From NCBI GenBank assembly GCA_025062105.1, contig JANXAQ010000129.1, positions 1 through 46,335 of the forward strand: a stretch of DNA of 46,335 bases. The letters run 5' to 3'. Source of the DNA: Thermoguttaceae bacterium (GTDB lineage Bacteria; Planctomycetota; Planctomycetia; Pirellulales; Thermoguttaceae). Shown here in pieces: positions 19,382-27,957 of the stretch. A model generated the notes under the pieces. The model did no database searches, was not told the origin of the DNA, and saw nothing but the letters and a program-made list of their open reading frames with translations. Each line of letters starts with the position of its first letter. Position 1 is the stretch's first letter. The translations under genes and the position numbers were made by a program.

Positions 19382-21700
19382 CTACGGCTTCTGGCTAGGC
19401 GGGCCAAAAGCCTCTAGGCCTGCCTCGGAATAGCATAGCAACAGGTCGTTCCAAGCAGCCATGGTACCAGAGCGGGTCTTGGGAGGCAGTGGCATGGTGG
19501 CTTCCCATCGTCCGGTAGGAATATCGAGGGCCAGTAAGGCGGCCCGAGGGCCCCTGGCTACTGGCAGATAATAGCGGCGTCCGTGCCGAAAGCCGCGCCC
19601 TGCTAGCAAATACCCCTCTGGGAAACGACGCATCGGTTCGTCCCAGACCGGTTTGCCGCTGGCCAAATCCCAGGCACTGACAGCTTGGTTATGAACGGCC
19701 AGGATCACCTGCTCGGCTATGCCGCCAAGGTAGCGCAATTTAGCAATTTTTTGGCGCCAAAAGACTCTCCCCGTGGCAAGCTCCAAACAAAACAACTCTT
19801 CGGAATCCGAAGGAGCCATCACCAGCCGAGAGTCGGCGACCATGGGACAAAACTCCAATGAAAAATCCAACGAAATGTTCAAGGTGGGATGAATCATGGG
19901 GTTGAACGGGGCGATGATTCCCCCGGGTCCTCCCATCGCTAGCCAGGTCAAGGCCAATTGGGAAATTGCAGGGGTGTATTGATGTGCCCATAGAATGGAG
20001 CGGCTACAAAGATCTACGGCGACAATCGAGCTGGCTCCGGTAGGACAGACCAACACCCCGTCATGGTAAGCAATGCTTGCGCCACTGAGCCGACGGCGAA
20101 CATCCCGGAAAACGGCCTGTCCTTCGTCGATCATGGCAATAGGCAAAGACCAAAGCAGTTGGCCGGTCTGCGGCGATAAGGCTACTAAAAGGATCTCCTG
20201 TCGGCGTTCCGCTAATACATACAAGGTATCTTCCACCACTAAAGGGACATCTAAAAAGAAGACACCCTCTAAAGCTGGTTCCTGTTCCCCAAGCGGACCC
20301 CCGATGGACCAAAGCAATTTTCCTTCCCGTCGAAGATCGAGAGCTACCAGCCGATTACTCTCCGGAGGACGATACTGATAAGAGGTCGGGCGCCCTGCCT
20401 GCGGGTCAGGAACCGAATAGACCGTGGGTTCCGGCAGATGCAGATCTTCGAGCAAAAACAGCCGAAAATCATGGACACTCATTCGCCCATAAAGTTGGTC
20501 GTCGTAGAGGCGTTGACGTATCAAAGCTAGCAGGGGCGAAGGTGGAGCATCCAGGGGCGGGCCTTCCAGAGAAATCTTCATATGGAACTGCTGGCCGATT
20601 TGTTGCAAAACCGGATCGCCTTCAGGGGGATATTGCCAAAGCCGTCGCCCAGTATTCAAATCCACAGCTATCAGGCGCATCGGAAAGCGGATCAGGACTA
20701 AATTTTTCCAGAAGATAGGTTGCCAGACGGGTAATCGGCATGGGATCTCTAACGGATATGGCAGAGGGGGGCCGAACCATTTTTGCACTTCGAGTATCGG
20801 CAGGTGCCATTGCCGCTGGCCGAACGTGCCACTCCAGGCCATCGAGCCGTTACGCCCGGGCTCGCCACGCCACATCGTCCAGGCCCCTGGGCTTGGCGAA
20901 GACTGGGTTGCGCCGGCAGGCTCCTTAGCTTGCTGCCAGCAGAATGCTTTGGGGGGCAGCCCCAGGCGGTCGGCCAACTGATCCCAACTGCCTATCCCCT
21001 TCAAAGACCGGCCCCCTACCACCAATTGCTGGGCTTCCGGGAGGCTCAGCAGCTTTTCGGCCGCTTGACGTGCCTGGTCCATCTGCCCTCGATAGGCATG
21101 CGCCCAAACCAGCCATAGCAAGGCCTGAGCCCGCTGCCGACTGGTAGACCGGGGGTTAGTAAGCACACGCTGCGACCAAACGGCCAATTGGGTCCAATCG
21201 GCCCGATCCCAAGCATTCGCAGCCAACACCAAGGCCGCTTCGGCCCCAAACCGACTGACCGGATACTGCACGAAGATCCGCCGAAATTGTTCTCGATCGC
21301 CCTCACAGGCAGCTTGATGTAAAGCTCGCTGGGCTGCTGAGGCGGAAAAGGCTTCAAACTGCTGTTGTCCTTCCGGGGGAAGAGATTCCACAATCAGACG
21401 AGCCGCCCGCCACACCGGCATATAGAGGTTGTTTTGGACATCCCACAAAATATACGTGTCCGGACCCTGCCGAAGCATTTGATCTAACAGAGGTATGGCC
21501 TCGGCCAGTCGGCCTTCTGCCAGGCGCTGTTGAACCTGCTGAAGTCGATCCTGCCACTGCCGATCCGCCCTTGGCAACACACTCCCAAAACTGCCGCACC
21601 ACCCCCATCCAAGCACTATTCCAGCAGCCAACACCTTCAGCACCAACGCACTGCTCGGCCGCAGCATCTGGAAACGCTTCCCGGAATGATGGTTTCTCAT
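19382..21700 (-). CDS. Secreted TPR-like / PQQ-type beta-propeller protein 2
   Basis: A 772-residue paralogue of the 16101-18329 product. The frame runs up to a TTG at 21727; the ATG at 21700 is preferred, and ATG 21667 would also leave the export segment VLKVLAAGIVLGWGW intact. No start has a strong ribosome site, so the N-terminus is uncertain by about 20 residues. After the signal there is a helical repeat-like part (LQQVQQRLAEGRLAEAIPL), then the propeller opening AWTMWRGEPGRNGS, then repeats such as LIAVDLNTGRRLWQYPPEGD and LVALSPQTGQLLWSLPI. The fold implies an extracytoplasmic scaffold; no catalytic residues can be named. Both paralogues contain the phrase GEQEPALEGVFF or GEDEPALAGVFF and a YYLPV(A/V)RG segment near the end, pointing to an ancient tandem duplication. 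Confidence 0.88.
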   Translation of the reverse strand: MRNHHSGKRFQMLRPSSALVLKVLAAGIVLGWGWCGSFGSVLPRADRQWQDRLQQVQQRLAEGRLAEAIPLLDQMLRQGPDTYILWDVQNNLYMPVWRAARLIVESLPPEGQQQFEAFSASAAQRALHQAACEGDREQFRRIFVQYPVSRFGAEAALVLAANAWDRADWTQLAVWSQRVLTNPRSTSRQRAQALLWLVWAHAYRGQMDQARQAAEKLLSLPEAQQLVVGGRSLKGIGSWDQLADRLGLPPKAFCWQQAKEPAGATQSSPSPGAWTMWRGEPGRNGSMAWSGTFGQRQWHLPILEVQKWFGPPLPYPLEIPCRLPVWQPIFWKNLVLIRFPMRLIAVDLNTGRRLWQYPPEGDPVLQQIGQQFHMKISLEGPPLDAPPSPLLALIRQRLYDDQLYGRMSVHDFRLFLLEDLHLPEPTVYSVPDPQAGRPTSYQYRPPESNRLVALDLRREGKLLWSIGGPLGEQEPALEGVFFLDVPLVVEDTLYVLAERRQEILLVALSPQTGQLLWSLPIAMIDEGQAVFRDVRRRLSGASIAYHDGVLVCPTGASSIVAVDLCSRSILWAHQYTPAISQLALTWLAMGGPGGIIAPFNPMIHPTLNISLDFSLEFCPMVADSRLVMAPSDSEELFCLELATGRVFWRQKIAKLRYLGGIAEQVILAVHNQAVSAWDLASGKPVWDEPMRRFPEGYLLAGRGFRHGRRYYLPVARGPRAALLALDIPTGRWEATMPLPPKTRSGTMAAWNDLLLCYSEAGLEAFGPPSQKP

Positions 21701-22036
21701 CTTCCAACCCACCCGAAAGGCATCCAACCAGCAAACCTAAAAATTATACAACCATTCCGCCGAGTCCAGAAGGGAGTTTATGTTCGGCCCGAAGGGGCGT
21801 TGCCGCTTTCAGCCCACAAAATCATAAATCCGGAGAGCTGGCCAATATTCGACCAATTGCAACCCTTTGCTCCTAAGAGGCTTGCTGGCATAAGGCCCGG
21901 ACAGCCCTATAAACTCAAAAGCCCTCAGAGGGCCGACCGTCACCTATCGACGTCCTTACCGAATCTGAGGGCAGAAAAACTAGGGGCAATTGGCGATGAT
22001 TAGTTCAGGATGCAGGGAACAATTTCAGGGAGATTT
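21701..22036. other. Gap between PQQ gene 2 and the HEAT-repeat gene
   Basis: No gene is visible. It should contain the promoter of the 19382-21700 gene and, nearer 22037, the 3' end of the HEAT-repeat transcript. The only structured element is the stem-loop at 21911-21972, described separately. Confidence 0.5.
21911..21972 (-). terminator. Candidate intrinsic terminator of the HEAT-repeat gene
   Basis: Read on the minus strand about 65 bases after the stop, GCCCTCAG can pair with CTGAGGGC (8 bp), and a tighter hairpin GCCCT-CTG-AGGGC uses the same right arm. Both are followed directly by TTTTGAGTTT. The T-run is short, so strength is uncertain. Confidence 0.45.
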
Positions 22037-23194
22037 CTACTCTTTCTTTTCCTCCTTTTGCTCCTCTTTAGGTTTCTCTCCCTTAGTTTTTTGTTCGAGG
22101 GTCTCTTGGATCCGTTTTTCGAGTTTTTCTAGAGCTTGGCGAGCTTCTACGATTTTTTTATGCAGCTCTTGGAGGGATTCTTTGGGACTATCCTTAATGG
22201 CATCCTCGGTTACCAGCCGCTCCACCTGAGATATCCAGATAGGAAGGAGACGGGAGGCGGTTTCCAGATTGTTCCGTCGGATCACCTGTGCCGGAGGAAC
22301 CTGTATGGGTTGGACCTGGATGGGTTGGACCTGGATGGGCTGAATCATCACGCCACCGGCTTGGCTGTGGCGTTTATATACCTCGTAAGCTTCTGGATGT
22401 TTTTTCTGGAGTTCTTCGAGGTTTTTCGCTTGAAACTTTTCGGTAACCTCTTTACCTTCTTTTTTCCGGGTCAGTTCCACAGTGATCCCCTCTTTGGGGT
22501 CTTCGACGATGCGGAATTTCAGGTCTTTTTCTTCGCCCTCGATGGTTTTGACGTTATTGACGATTTGAACCCGTTGGACACCTTGGCCGCCGATCATCTG
22601 GGCCTGAGCGGCCACTTGAATCCGTCCGCCGAGTACTTGGACGCCTTGCTGTTGGAGTTTTTCCACGTTTTGACGTTCTTCATAGGCTTTCAAGATGTCC
22701 TTAGCTCGTCGGGCTGAGGAGGCCCGAGGACCTTCGGCGATCTTTTCCAACGCCTCTTTGGTGGCCTTTTTCAGTTCGGCATCCTGGGAATCTAAATGTT
22801 TTTTCAGAATATCTAAGGCCCGGACGTTAGCTTCCAGGCTTTCACTGGTAGCAGCCCGAATCAGGGCGTCGATGGCGGCCCGGCCCAGCTCGGCCAACCG
22901 CTGGCTTGCTGCCTGCCGGTCCGCAAAAGAATCTGCATCCAGTTGCTGAACCAATTTCTCAAGTTCTTCTGGGCTGACCGCCGGCGGCGAACCCTTGGGC
23001 GATTCCGTCTGCGTTGGTTTTTCAGCCTCTTGGCTCTTTGGTTTTTCAGCCTCTTGGCTCTGTTGTGGCGCTGACTCTATGGCACTTTCTGCCGGCGCCG
23101 GCACCACCACATCCTGTGCATCCGCCTTTCCTGCCAGAAACACGACCATGCTAAGTCCTGCAAGAAAAGCAAGCGTCCGTTGTGCTGTTCTCAT
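22037..23194 (-). CDS. Secreted HEAT-repeat protein with charged coiled-coil tail
   Basis: A 385-residue exported protein of unknown role. The frame is open further upstream, but the ATG at 23194 is chosen for its AAAGGAG ribosome site seven bases away and the signal peptide it exposes (MRTAQRTLAFLAGLSMVV, cut after ADA-Q). A proline/glutamate-rich linker with the repeated phrase SQEAEKP follows. Residues of about 75-160 read as HEAT/armadillo-type helices (FADRQAASQRLAELGRAAI). A middle part carries beta-like segments, then three near-identical IQVQP units. The C-terminal 80 residues are a Glu/Lys-rich coiled coil ending EEQKEEKKE. HEAT repeats bind proteins; the partner is unknown. Element A5 starts 58 bases upstream, so the promoter lies in or next to it. 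Confidence 0.85.
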   Translation of the reverse strand: MRTAQRTLAFLAGLSMVVFLAGKADAQDVVVPAPAESAIESAPQQSQEAEKPKSQEAEKPTQTESPKGSPPAVSPEELEKLVQQLDADSFADRQAASQRLAELGRAAIDALIRAATSESLEANVRALDILKKHLDSQDAELKKATKEALEKIAEGPRASSARRAKDILKAYEERQNVEKLQQQGVQVLGGRIQVAAQAQMIGGQGVQRVQIVNNVKTIEGEEKDLKFRIVEDPKEGITVELTRKKEGKEVTEKFQAKNLEELQKKHPEAYEVYKRHSQAGGVMIQPIQVQPIQVQPIQVPPAQVIRRNNLETASRLLPIWISQVERLVTEDAIKDSPKESLQELHKKIVEARQALEKLEKRIQETLEQKTKGEKPKEEQKEEKKE

Positions 23195-23252
23195 AGATCG
23201 GCTCCTTTCACAACAAAGTCCCTTCACCAAATCCACTAGTCCCTTATTATTT

Positions 23253-23402
23253 CTCGACTTTTGCCATTCTTGACCACCCCACCTGGAAGAGGCATGCTCT
23301 AACTCTGTGCAACCCTTGGTGTTAGGAAATTGAATGAACACAAACCGGGTTCGCCCTAACTCTTGGAAGCAAAAGGAGTTAGGGAAAATGGCAAAAGTCG
23401 AT
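23253..23402 (-). repeat. MITE-like element, family A, copy A5
   Basis: The edges CTCGACTTTTGCCATTCT and AAAATGGCAAAAGTCGAT are inverted repeats. TATTT occurs at 23248-23252 and again three bases past the right end, so the duplication is imprecise. Its position directly upstream of the HEAT-repeat gene could influence that promoter. Confidence 0.85.
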
Positions 23403-23553
23403 AGTATTTTAACCTATCCCTTATATATTAAACCCCGCTCCAACCCGAAAGGACCTCGGCAACAGCCCCTCTTTCCCCTTCTTTGCTCCGAAAAAAGGAG
23501 AATACCCCAGAGCATAAATATTCCGAAAAAAGAAAATACTCCAATATACCCCA

Positions 23554-23742
23554 GGAACTTCTGCATAATTCAGAGGGGATATTTTTATACCATATTGGCT
23601 GGTCTTCTCTCTAACACAACATATAGTTGTGTTAGCATTGCGGCACCCAATAGATAGTAGGTATCCAGGTAGGGCAACCGAACCGTTAGAGAATCGAAGG
23701 ATCACAAAATTCACTATATGTTCAGGATTTTGCAGAGGTTCC
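23554..23742 (+). repeat. MITE-like element, family B, copy B3
   Basis: The ends GGAACTTCTGCATAATTC and GGATTTTGCAGAGGTTCC are inverted repeats. The central palindrome CTAACACAAC-ATATA-GTTGTGTTAG is perfect. It ends 14 bases from the stop codon of the minus-strand kinase, so the kinase transcript must run into it. Confidence 0.88.
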
Positions 23743-23756
23743 GCCAATAATAGGAA

Positions 23757-25250
23757 TTATATGTGGCTGGGGAGGATCTGGAAGGCGGCCGGGCCGGCGC
23801 TAGAGCTGAAAAACTCTGCGCGTTCGGCATGTTGAGGGAACTCGGCCAAATACCTGCTTTTCCAACGGCAGAGGAAATCCTCGGCATGTTCCTCTCGGAT
23901 CAAAGCCCACACACTACCTCCGAAACCGGCTCCGAAGGCGCAGGCGGCCGCTGCCCCCTCGGCACGGGCAATGGCCGACAGCCGGATCGTCTCTGGTACC
24001 TGATTGCCTAACAGCTCCTCGGAGGCCTTCTGAGAGCGGTCCACCAGAGGTCCTAGGGCCTCCATATCACAGCGGGCCAAGGCGTCGCCCTCTGCCGGTC
24101 GAAGCTGTTCATTTTCCAGCAAAAATTGCTGGACCCGCTTCAGGAGGGCCTCGGTCTCTTGGGGGGCCAGTCCGGCTGAACGGATGATCTGCAAGAGTCG
24201 ATCGGCAGCATCAGGACTGCTATGAACAATAGCGGCCAAATGGGGCTCTGTGCTTCCGGTGGCTTGCCTCCATAATTCTGCCGCCCGATAGGCCAGTCCC
24301 GAGGCCCGGTTGTACTTTTCCAATGCGGCTCCGGTCTTTTCCGCTACCACGCCGGAAACCCCCAAGGCAAACACATATCCAGGCGGCATCGGAACGCTGC
24401 GCAAAAACCGAACCGGACAATAGGCATATTCGCTCAATAGGCCGGCCCGGCAATTGAGCATGGCGGTGTGGTCTTCGCTGCCGCCGAAAGTGCCGACACC
24501 TTTATCCCCAGCCAGGGAGCCGAACGATTGCCCATTCTCCACGGTAGCCAAATAGCCGGCCAGATCCACTAGATTATGAACCTCCCGCTGAAATTCGGAC
24601 CGGGACCAGACCTGGTTGACCTCGGCCAGTGCCAGGAAAATGGCCACCACCAAGGCGCTAGAGCTGGACATGCCAGCAGCCGGCGGTAGATCACTGGCAA
24701 AAGCAATATTGGCCCCCCGCTCCAGCCCAGGAAAATTCCGAGCCATACGACGGGCTACGGTCATCGGATAATTCGACCAGTGCCCTACCGTAGGCTGTAG
24801 ATCCGGGGCTAAGGGAAATTGAATCGCTTGACCGGTTCGAGCATCGGCCACCCACACCTGTCGGTCCGGCCGGGGCACTACCAACAGGCAAAAACCACGC
24901 TCTACGGGAGTTACCATGCTGGCTCCACCGGCATAATCATTGTGTTTGCCGAAGACCTCAATTCGGCCCGGCACATAAAAGCCAGACGGAATCTGCCAAT
25001 CGGCCAGAACTGGCTTAGGCGTCCCCAGCTGGGGGACGGAGCCTGGCGAAAGTCTGGCTCCTTCAGCAGCCTTCCCCTCCCCCAGCGCACCTGCACTCTC
25101 TTCCGCCCGCGAGCAAAGCATTTGATAGGCTTGGGCAAATAAAACCGCTTTGGGCTCTGCAGCCGATGGACTTAAGCCCGCCTCGATCAACAATTGCTTG
25201 AGCCCATTTAAATCATCCCATCGGCCTTTTAAGGTGTAACGAGGAATCAT
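23757..25250 (-). CDS. Galactokinase-family GHMP kinase
   Basis: A 497-residue small-molecule kinase that should phosphorylate a sugar at C1 using ATP in the cytoplasm. The galactokinase signature is PGRIEVFGKHNDYAGG at 94-109, the ATP loop is DLPPAAGMSSSSAL at 187-200, D259 in GGSEDH fits the catalytic aspartate, and GAGFGGSVWAL is the third GHMP motif. Classical galactokinases have GEHTDY where this has GKHNDY, so galactose is likely but not certain; other sugars such as arabinose or galacturonate are possible. An 80-residue N-terminal extension precedes the signature, longer than usual. The ATG is preceded by AAGGAAG about nine bases upstream. No Leloir-pathway genes lie beside it, and A6 is about 115 bases upstream. 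Confidence 0.88.
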   Translation of the reverse strand: MIPRYTLKGRWDDLNGLKQLLIEAGLSPSAAEPKAVLFAQAYQMLCSRAEESAGALGEGKAAEGARLSPGSVPQLGTPKPVLADWQIPSGFYVPGRIEVFGKHNDYAGGASMVTPVERGFCLLVVPRPDRQVWVADARTGQAIQFPLAPDLQPTVGHWSNYPMTVARRMARNFPGLERGANIAFASDLPPAAGMSSSSALVVAIFLALAEVNQVWSRSEFQREVHNLVDLAGYLATVENGQSFGSLAGDKGVGTFGGSEDHTAMLNCRAGLLSEYAYCPVRFLRSVPMPPGYVFALGVSGVVAEKTGAALEKYNRASGLAYRAAELWRQATGSTEPHLAAIVHSSPDAADRLLQIIRSAGLAPQETEALLKRVQQFLLENEQLRPAEGDALARCDMEALGPLVDRSQKASEELLGNQVPETIRLSAIARAEGAAAACAFGAGFGGSVWALIREEHAEDFLCRWKSRYLAEFPQHAERAEFFSSSAGPAAFQILPSHI

Positions 25251-25364
25251 CCACCGGCTTCCTTCGGAGCCAAGAGATCGCCCTTGTTCAAACTGAACCG
25301 TAAAGGATTTGTTATAACGAGTTTTCTAGCAGTTGAGCAGATAGATTCCCCGAACGATTCTAAA

Positions 25365-25512
25365 CTCAACTATTCCCATTTTTTGTAACCTCTTTTATTT
25401 CAAGGACTTAGGTTTTGAGGATTCTTTGTTTAGCAAATTCCCTAACGCCAATATTGTCAAAGGGTTAGGATATCCCAAAGGGGCGGCACCCTGGAAATTG
25501 GCAAAAGTCGAA
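25365..25512 (+). repeat. MITE-like element, family A, copy A6
   Basis: The edges CTCAACTATTCCCATTTT and ATTGGCAAAAGTCGAA are inverted, the left one decayed. The perfect 5-bp duplication CTAAA flanks it (25360-25364 and 25513-25517). It abuts B4 with only the duplication between. Confidence 0.85.
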
Positions 25513-25517
25513 CTAAA

Positions 25518-25710
25518 GGAACCTCTATGAAATAATGAACATATAGCGAACTTAGTGAACCTTCGATTCGCTAGCGATTAGCCCGCCCTATTTAGAAACC
25601 TCTATATGTAGGAAGCAATAGTGCTGACAGCCCTATATTGTAGTAGAGGTAAGGTGTCCCAAAATCAAAATGGTGTAAAAAATATCTCCTTTAAATTATG
25701 CAGAGGTTTC
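25518..25710 (-). repeat. MITE-like element, family B, copy B4
   Basis: The left end GGAACCTCTATGAAAT and the right end TTATGCAGAGGTTTC are inverted. The interior is diverged but keeps family phrases such as ATTCGCTAGC and GGTGTAAAAAATATCTCC in reverse orientation. ACTAAAG occurs at its left border and again just after its right end, which may be a duplication. Confidence 0.75.
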
Positions 25711-26002
25711 TTAACTAAAGATAGAGTTCGGGATTTTGAGAAATCTAGAAAAACGCCATTTATGGCCAATCTTTTGTTAATTTTTGCTGAGTCAGCGTCT
25801 GGAGAACTTCACGGTGGGGCCAGGGAGACACTATATGGCAATGGGAAAGCCTTCTGGTCAGCTGAAGGGGATTCCTCTTTTTTTGCCGCGCCCGATGCCC
25901 TTTTCCGGGTAAGAAGAATAAATTTTAAGAAGAAATAGTCAGAGGGGAAGTATTTTCTTCTTGCCAATCAGTTCTCGAACTGGGATCGAAAGGGTTTCAC
26001 TC

Positions 26003-27688
26003 ATGCAAAGGTGGATGTTTCCTGCAGTGGTTTGGGCGGGGATTTGTGCAGGGGGATGTCATTGGGAAACAAGCCACCAGAAAGTGGCATCAGATGATCC
26101 CCAACAGGTGGGGCCAAAAGGTACTGATACCCAATCGGCTGGAATAGCTAACCACGCTGGGCAGCCGGGAGATCCAACTGGAAGAAACGACCAAGCCGGC
26201 CACCCCAAGTATCAAAAGGTTCTGGACCCGGCGGTAGCGGGGCTTTTTTATCCGGCCCATCCGGATGATTTAGCCAAAAAGGTGGATCAACTTTTGGCCG
26301 ATCCGAAAGCGCCCAACGCCGTGCAAATACCTGCCACTCAGAAACTGCGGGGCTTGATCTGTCCCCATGCGGGGTATGAATATTCCGGCCCTGTGGCCGC
26401 GGTAGCCTATGGGCAAGTTCGAGGCCGCCAGATTCGCACGGTGGTGGTAATGGCTCCCAGCCACACTGCCCAATTCCAAGGCGCTTCTATTCCGGAGGTA
26501 GAAGCATATCGGACACCGTTGGGCTTAGTGCCTCTATCGCCCAAAGCCGTGCAAATGCGCCGTCAACCGCCTTTTTCTACCAAAACCAAGGCGAAGGTGA
26601 TCCGACCTGCATTTTGGCGGCAAGCCCCTAAGGAACTGCCGCCGTTTGGCCAAGAGGATGAGCATACCTTCGAACATTCGCTAGAGGTGCAGCTACCATT
26701 CCTGCAACGGGTGTTAAAAGAGTTTCAGTTGGTGCCGATTGTTTTTGGCCAAGTGGATCCCAAACAGGTAGCCGAAACCTTGGACAAGTATCTAGATGAG
26801 CAGACCCTGGTAGTTGCCAGTTCGGATTTGAGCCATTATCATCCTTATGAGACAGCCGTGGATTTGGATCGGACCTGTCTGGAAGCAATCCGGCGGATGG
26901 ATTTGGACTGGGCGTCCGATCAGGAGGCCTGTGGGATTGGGCCGATCTTAACGCTGATGCACCTAGCCAAAAAGCGGGGCTGGGTGCCGAAGGTGCTTGA
27001 CTATCGGAATAGCGGGGACATCACCGGGGAGCGTGATCGGGGCGTTGTAGGATATGCAGCGGTGGCGTTTGTAGAGGGGGAAGCGGCATCGGCTGGCCAG
27101 CCTGCTAGCCAATCACAGCCTACTCCGCACAGCCCGGAAGAGCGGAAGTTTCTTTTAGATTTGGCCCGGAAATCTCTGGTCGAATCCGTCTCTTCTCGGG
27201 GGTTACCGGAGGTGGCCGAACAGGATGTGCCTGAGCGGCTTCGGACGCCGGCCGGCTGCTTTGTAACCCTCCATAAACAGGGGCAACTCCGAGGGTGCAT
27301 TGGACATATATTCCCCAAATCTCCTTTGTACAAGGCGGTCATGGAAAATGCGATGCGGGCCGCCCTGAGCGATTTCCGGTTTCCTTCGGTCCGGCCAGAC
27401 GAATTGCCGCTGATTGACATTGAAATCAGTATTCTGACTATTCCGCGCAAATTACAGGCCGATACTCCTCAGGAGATTTTGCGCAAACTTCGGCCCGGCG
27501 TGGATGGGGTTGTACTTCGCCAAGGACAGAAGATGGCGACCTATCTACCCCAGGTTTGGAAGGACCTGCCGGACAAAGAAGACTTTTTGCGGCATTTAGC
27601 CCAAAAGGCTGGTCTTCCGCCGGACGCCTGGCAAGACCCAACCACCGAAATTCTCACCTACCAGGCTGAGGTCTTCGGCGAAAAGTAA
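26003..27688 (+). CDS. MEMO-AMMECR1 fusion protein, predicted lipoprotein
   Basis: A 561-residue fusion of the two non-radical partners of the AmmeMemoRadiSam group. The ATG at 26003 is preferred over an upstream TTG because it follows AAAGGG and opens a lipoprotein signal with Cys at about residue 19 (WAGICAGGC). The MEMO domain spans about 72-358. It keeps PHAGYEYSGP and PSHT, whose histidines match the metal/phosphotyrosine pocket of human MEMO1, the cysteine in EACGIGP, and the EHSLEVQLPFLQ and SSDLSHY blocks. The AMMECR1 domain spans about 379-561 with its hallmark LRGCIG. The linker is a Gln/Ser/Pro stretch. The biochemical role of the bacterial pair is unresolved, and export to the membrane surface is unusual. 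The radical SAM partner is not in the window; a spermidine-synthase-like gene follows 270 bases later. Confidence 0.92.
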   Translation: MQRWMFPAVVWAGICAGGCHWETSHQKVASDDPQQVGPKGTDTQSAGIANHAGQPGDPTGRNDQAGHPKYQKVLDPAVAGLFYPAHPDDLAKKVDQLLADPKAPNAVQIPATQKLRGLICPHAGYEYSGPVAAVAYGQVRGRQIRTVVVMAPSHTAQFQGASIPEVEAYRTPLGLVPLSPKAVQMRRQPPFSTKTKAKVIRPAFWRQAPKELPPFGQEDEHTFEHSLEVQLPFLQRVLKEFQLVPIVFGQVDPKQVAETLDKYLDEQTLVVASSDLSHYHPYETAVDLDRTCLEAIRRMDLDWASDQEACGIGPILTLMHLAKKRGWVPKVLDYRNSGDITGERDRGVVGYAAVAFVEGEAASAGQPASQSQPTPHSPEERKFLLDLARKSLVESVSSRGLPEVAEQDVPERLRTPAGCFVTLHKQGQLRGCIGHIFPKSPLYKAVMENAMRAALSDFRFPSVRPDELPLIDIEISILTIPRKLQADTPQEILRKLRPGVDGVVLRQGQKMATYLPQVWKDLPDKEDFLRHLAQKAGLPPDAWQDPTTEILTYQAEVFGEK

Positions 27689-27957
27689 CCAACGCCCCCA
27701 GGCCTTTCCCTTGCAGGGTTTGGCTGCCTGCTGGGAGCCGAGTTACCCCAATCAGGCCTACAAACCAACGTTCTTCTCTACAGCCACCCCGCTGGGTTGA
27801 GAAAGCTGTGGCGCTGGTGAAAGTTTTTCCCGTCGGAGGCCCGTATCCACCAAACCCAGAACAAAACTGGCCAGGCCCACACTTGCCCAGACTAAGAGAA
27901 CCTTTCAACAGAGTTCTAACCGTTCTGAAGGCGAAGCAGTGCAGAAGGATGATTCTG

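Larger units (their letters stand above)
23195..23756. other. Repeat-filled gap between HEAT-repeat and GHMP kinase genes
   Basis: A5 (23253-23402) and B3 (23554-23742) fill most of it. The 150 bases between them are AT-rich and show no gene. The promoter for the HEAT-repeat gene and the 3' end of the kinase transcript must both lie here. Confidence 0.55.
25251..26002. other. Divergent region between GHMP kinase and MEMO-AMMECR1 genes
   Basis: Both flanking genes are transcribed outward from here. A6 and B4 lie back to back at 25365-25710. From 25711 to 26002 no gene is convincing. The reading frame of the plus-strand neighbour is open up to a TTG at 25961, which I do not use. Confidence 0.55.

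Noticed and set aside
23195-23341. N-terminal extension of the HEAT-repeat protein
   Set aside because: It would start in element A5 and hide the signal peptide; the ATG at 23194 has a strong ribosome site.
27808-27957. GTG-started N-terminal extension of the spermidine-synthase-like protein
   Set aside because: The 50 extra residues are proline-rich and hydrophilic ahead of the first membrane helix, and the ATG at 27958 has a better ribosome site.
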